A stretch of 23,866 bases of DNA from JBFWYO01 sp050186335 (GTDB lineage: Bacteria > Pseudomonadota > Alphaproteobacteria > Bin65): assembly GCA_050186335.1 (NCBI GenBank), contig JBFWYO010000075.1, positions 1 through 23,866 of the forward strand, written 5' to 3'. A model generated the notes under the pieces. That model did not search any database, was not told the DNA's origin, and saw nothing but the letters and a program-made list of their open reading frames with translations. Every line of letters starts with the position of its first letter. Within the stretch, counting starts at the first letter, position 1. The position numbers and the translations under genes are program-made. Below, piece by piece: positions 21,446 through 23,866 of the stretch.

Positions 21446-23638
21446 ATGAAACGCACCCCGCTCGCGAAACCGGAACGCCCGCGCACGTCGCGCCGCCAAT
21501 TCCTCAAAGCGGGTGTGGCCGGAGCCGCGGCGTTCATGCTCGCCGGCCATGTTTCGCTGGGGCGCCGTGCGCGCGCCGAGCACGCGCCCAAGGGCGGCAC
21601 ATTCGATCCCAATGTTTTTGTGAAGATCGATGCGAACGACAAAGTCACCGTTCTGATCAAGCATTTCGAAATGGGCCAGGGCATCTCGACCGGACTGACA
21701 AGCCTGGTTGCCGAAGAACTCGATGCGGCGTGGTCGCAGATGGCGTTCGAATTCGCGCCGGTGAATGCCGCGATCTACAACAATCTGATTGCCGGCCCGT
21801 ACCAGGTGACCGGCGGCTCGACGTCGATGGCCAATTCCTGGGAACAGATGCGCAAGGTCGGCGCGGCGGCGCGCCACATGCTGGTTGCCGCCGCCGCCGC
21901 GCAATGGCGCGTGCCGGCCGCGCAGATCACGGTTTCGAACGGCATCGTTGCGCATGCCGCGTCGAAGCGCTCGGCGCGTTTCGGCGCCTTGGCCGCCGCC
22001 GCGCAAAAGCTGCCGGTGCCGCGCGACGTGATCCTGAAAAAGCCGGACGAATGGAAACTGATCGGCACGCGCCTGCCGCGGCTCGATTCGGAGGCGAAGA
22101 CCGATGGTACGACGGTTTATTCGTTCGACGTGCGCCGGCCCGGCATGTTGACCGCGGTGATCCGGCGCCCGGAGCGCTTCGGCGCCACGGTCGCCGCGTT
22201 CGACGCGACCGCCGCGAAGCAGGTGCCCGGCGTGGTCGACGTGGTGCATATCCCGATGGGCGTGGCGGTGCTGGCGAAGGACACATGGGCGGCGCTGCGC
22301 GGGCGCGACGCGCTCAAGGTTCAATGGCATACGGATCGGGCAGAGAACCGCTCGAGCGTGGAGATTTTTGCCGAGTATCGCGGTCTCGCGTCCGGCGACG
22401 GGATCAACGTGGCGAGGCGCGGCGACGCGGCGGCGGGCCTGCGTCGGGCGGCCAAACTCGTCGAAGCGGAATTCACCTTTCCGTTTCTCGCCCACGCGCC
22501 GATGGAGCCGCTCAACGGCGTCATCGAACTCAATCCCGGCGGCGCGGAAATCTGGGCCGGCTGTCAGTCGCACAGCATCGATCAAATCGCGGTCGCGTCG
22601 GTGCTGGGGCTTAGACCCGATCAAGTGAAGATCAACACGCTGATGGGCGGCGGCAGTTTCGGCCGGCGCTCGGTGCCGGTCGCCGACTGGCTGGTCGAGA
22701 TGGCGGTGCTCGCCAAAGTAACCGGCGGCAAGGCCCCACTGCATGTGATCTGGACGCGCGAGGACGACATTCGCGGCGGCTTCTACCGGCCGATGGTGCT
22801 GCATCGCCTCAAGGCCGGGCTGGATGCCGACGGCCGCATCGCCGGTTGGCAGCACAAGATCGTCGCCAAGTCGATCACGCTTGGCACGCCGCTCGAACAA
22901 ATTTTCATAACCGACGGCGTCGATCCGAGCTCGATCAAGGGCGTCAGCGATTCGCCCTATGCGCTGACCGATTTCAGCGTCGACCTGGTGAACGCGAAAT
23001 CGCCGGTGCCGGTCTTATGGTGGCGTTCGGTCGCGTACAGTCATACGGCGCAGGTCATGGAAACCATGATCGACGAGCTGGCGCACCTTGCGGGCAAGGA
23101 TCCGGTTGCTTTCCGCCTCGATCTGCTGGCCGCGCATACGCGCCATGCCGCCGTGCTCAAACTGGCCGCCGAGAAGGCCGGCTGGGGCCGGCCGGTTGCG
23201 GCGGGCAGGGGTCGCGGCGTGGCGGTGCAAGAATCGTTCGACAGTTACGTTGCGATCGTCGCTGACATTGCCGTGAGCAAGGGCGACGTAAAAGTCGAAC
23301 GGATCACCGCCGCGGTCGATTGCGGCATCCCGGTCAATCCCGACGTGATCGTGGCGCAGGTCGAGGGAGCGGTCGGATTCGCGCTGTCGGCGGTGCTGCG
23401 CAACCGGATCACGCTCACCGACGGCAAGGTCGATCAGGGCAATTTCGACGATTACGAACCGACGCGCATCTACGAGATGCCGGCGGTCGATGTCCATATC
23501 GTCAAATCCGCGGCCGATCCGACCGGCATCAGCGAATCGGCCGTGCCGCCGCTCGCGCCGGCGATCGGCAACGCGATCTTCGCCGCCACCGGAAAGCGTT
23601 TGCGCTCGCTGCCGTTCGATCTGAAATCGCTGGTCTGA
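21446..23638 (+). CDS. Molybdopterin-binding large subunit of isoquinoline 1-oxidoreductase-type hydroxylase
   Basis: A 730-residue molybdenum cytosine dinucleotide-type subunit (IorB/aldehyde oxidase family). It hydroxylates an N-heterocycle or oxidises an aldehyde; the substrate cannot be read from sequence. A twin-arginine signal is clear (TSRRQFLKAGVAGAAAFML, residues 14-32). Family motifs: KHFEMGQGISTGL near 67-79, HAPMEPLNG, GGGSFGRRSVPVADW (401-415) and the C-terminal GISESAVPPLAPAIGNA, whose Glu697 sits at the catalytic glutamate position. Length is normal (about 720-760). ATG 21446 follows AAGGGGCGG; the frame is open further upstream but that part lies within the small subunit gene. 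No FAD subunit is encoded, in line with electron delivery to a cytochrome. Confidence 0.93.
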   Translation: MKRTPLAKPERPRTSRRQFLKAGVAGAAAFMLAGHVSLGRRARAEHAPKGGTFDPNVFVKIDANDKVTVLIKHFEMGQGISTGLTSLVAEELDAAWSQMAFEFAPVNAAIYNNLIAGPYQVTGGSTSMANSWEQMRKVGAAARHMLVAAAAAQWRVPAAQITVSNGIVAHAASKRSARFGALAAAAQKLPVPRDVILKKPDEWKLIGTRLPRLDSEAKTDGTTVYSFDVRRPGMLTAVIRRPERFGATVAAFDATAAKQVPGVVDVVHIPMGVAVLAKDTWAALRGRDALKVQWHTDRAENRSSVEIFAEYRGLASGDGINVARRGDAAAGLRRAAKLVEAEFTFPFLAHAPMEPLNGVIELNPGGAEIWAGCQSHSIDQIAVASVLGLRPDQVKINTLMGGGSFGRRSVPVADWLVEMAVLAKVTGGKAPLHVIWTREDDIRGGFYRPMVLHRLKAGLDADGRIAGWQHKIVAKSITLGTPLEQIFITDGVDPSSIKGVSDSPYALTDFSVDLVNAKSPVPVLWWRSVAYSHTAQVMETMIDELAHLAGKDPVAFRLDLLAAHTRHAAVLKLAAEKAGWGRPVAAGRGRGVAVQESFDSYVAIVADIAVSKGDVKVERITAAVDCGIPVNPDVIVAQVEGAVGFALSAVLRNRITLTDGKVDQGNFDDYEPTRIYEMPAVDVHIVKSAADPTGISESAVPPLAPAIGNAIFAATGKRLRSLPFDLKSLV

Positions 23639-23671
23639 CGCGTTTCGGGCGGAGGCGTGTCGCCTGTGGCC

Positions 23672-23714
23672 CATCCTTCGATACGCGCGCAAGAGCGCGC
23701 TACTCAGGATGAGG
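23672..23714. repeat. CATCCTTCGA-type palindromic repeat, possible terminator
   Basis: Outer arms CATCCT and AGGATG enclose an inner stem GCGCGC AAGA GCGCGC; the whole resembles the short element at 9677-9704. It begins 33 bp after the stop of the hydroxylase gene and is the nearest structure that could end that operon. Confidence 0.65.
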
Positions 23715-23800
23715 TGGGTTTGTCCGCTGCTTCAACTCTCAACCTCATCCTTGTATGTCGTCAGTTCCACGTCGGCGGGTTAAGGTCATCGGCGCGGTGG

Positions 23801-23863
23801 CGGTTGGGAGCCCGTTTCATCCGAGGGCGTCGAAGCCCGTTACTCAGCGCGGTGCCCCAACCG
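23801..23863. repeat. Inverted repeat at the right edge
   Basis: CGGTTGGG (23801-23808) and CCCAACCG (23856-23863) are perfect 8-bp arms. Between and beside them are short direct repeats, AGCCCGTT (23809 and 23834) and GCGCGGTG (23792 and 23847). It may be a diverged dispersed element cut by the window edge. I see no gene in 23639-23866. Confidence 0.4.
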
Positions 23864-23866
23864 TCG

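Overview
The window is GC-rich and densely coded, and reads as chromosomal DNA of an alphaproteobacterium. The support is codon usage, gene families (Liv-type transporters, GlcDEF, a TMEM43-family protein, periplasmic molybdenum enzymes, a zinc-ligand-free L36) and intergenic palindromic repeats with TGTCACCCCGG arms. Hyphomicrobiales or Rhodospirillales are both possible; I cannot settle the order from sequence alone. No rRNA, tRNA, CRISPR array, phage gene or transposase was seen.

Layout. 1-117 (-): 5' end of a GIY-YIG nuclease gene cut by the window edge. 118-1053: no gene, but four copies of a nested palindromic repeat, then a candidate promoter and a perfect 14-bp palindrome in front of a transport operon. 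1054-9370 (+): ten tightly packed genes: one periplasmic substrate-binding protein, two complete LivH-LivM-LivG-LivF sets in tandem, and a small exported YtkA/FixH-like protein overlapping the last ATPase gene. 9371-9714: two more copies of the same palindromic repeat and a short CTCATCC-type inverted repeat. 9715-11115 (-): a divergent SLC13-type anion transporter. 11226-11513 (+): a DUF1330 protein. 11642-11767 (+): rpmJ (L36) as a monocistron with a good promoter, a 5' hairpin and a strong terminator. 11961-17218 (+): a TMEM43-family membrane protein followed at 10 bp by glcD, glcE and glcF (glycolate oxidase). A bidirectional terminator separates glcF from 17324-18748 (-), an outer-membrane protein made of two tandem copies of one beta-barrel domain. 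18749-19207 is a divergent promoter region. 19208-23638 (+): MsrP-like molybdoenzyme, a diheme cytochrome c, and the small and large subunits of an isoquinoline 1-oxidoreductase-type molybdenum hydroxylase. 23639-23866: non-coding, with palindromic repeats.

How the genes work together. The first operon encodes import of an unidentified small organic solute (Liv-type, HAAT family); one binding protein may feed two translocators, or the second set may use a binding protein encoded elsewhere. GlcDEF oxidises glycolate to glyoxylate at the membrane. The last cluster forms a periplasmic molybdenum/heme redox group: both molybdoenzymes carry twin-arginine signals and the cytochrome has an export signal. 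The points most worth a second look are the one-binding-protein/two-translocator operon ending in a YtkA-like gene, changed ABC signature motifs in the second ATPase pair, the duplicated-barrel outer-membrane protein, the 5' hairpin of rpmJ, and MsrP next to a cytochrome and a hydroxylase with no msrQ in view.
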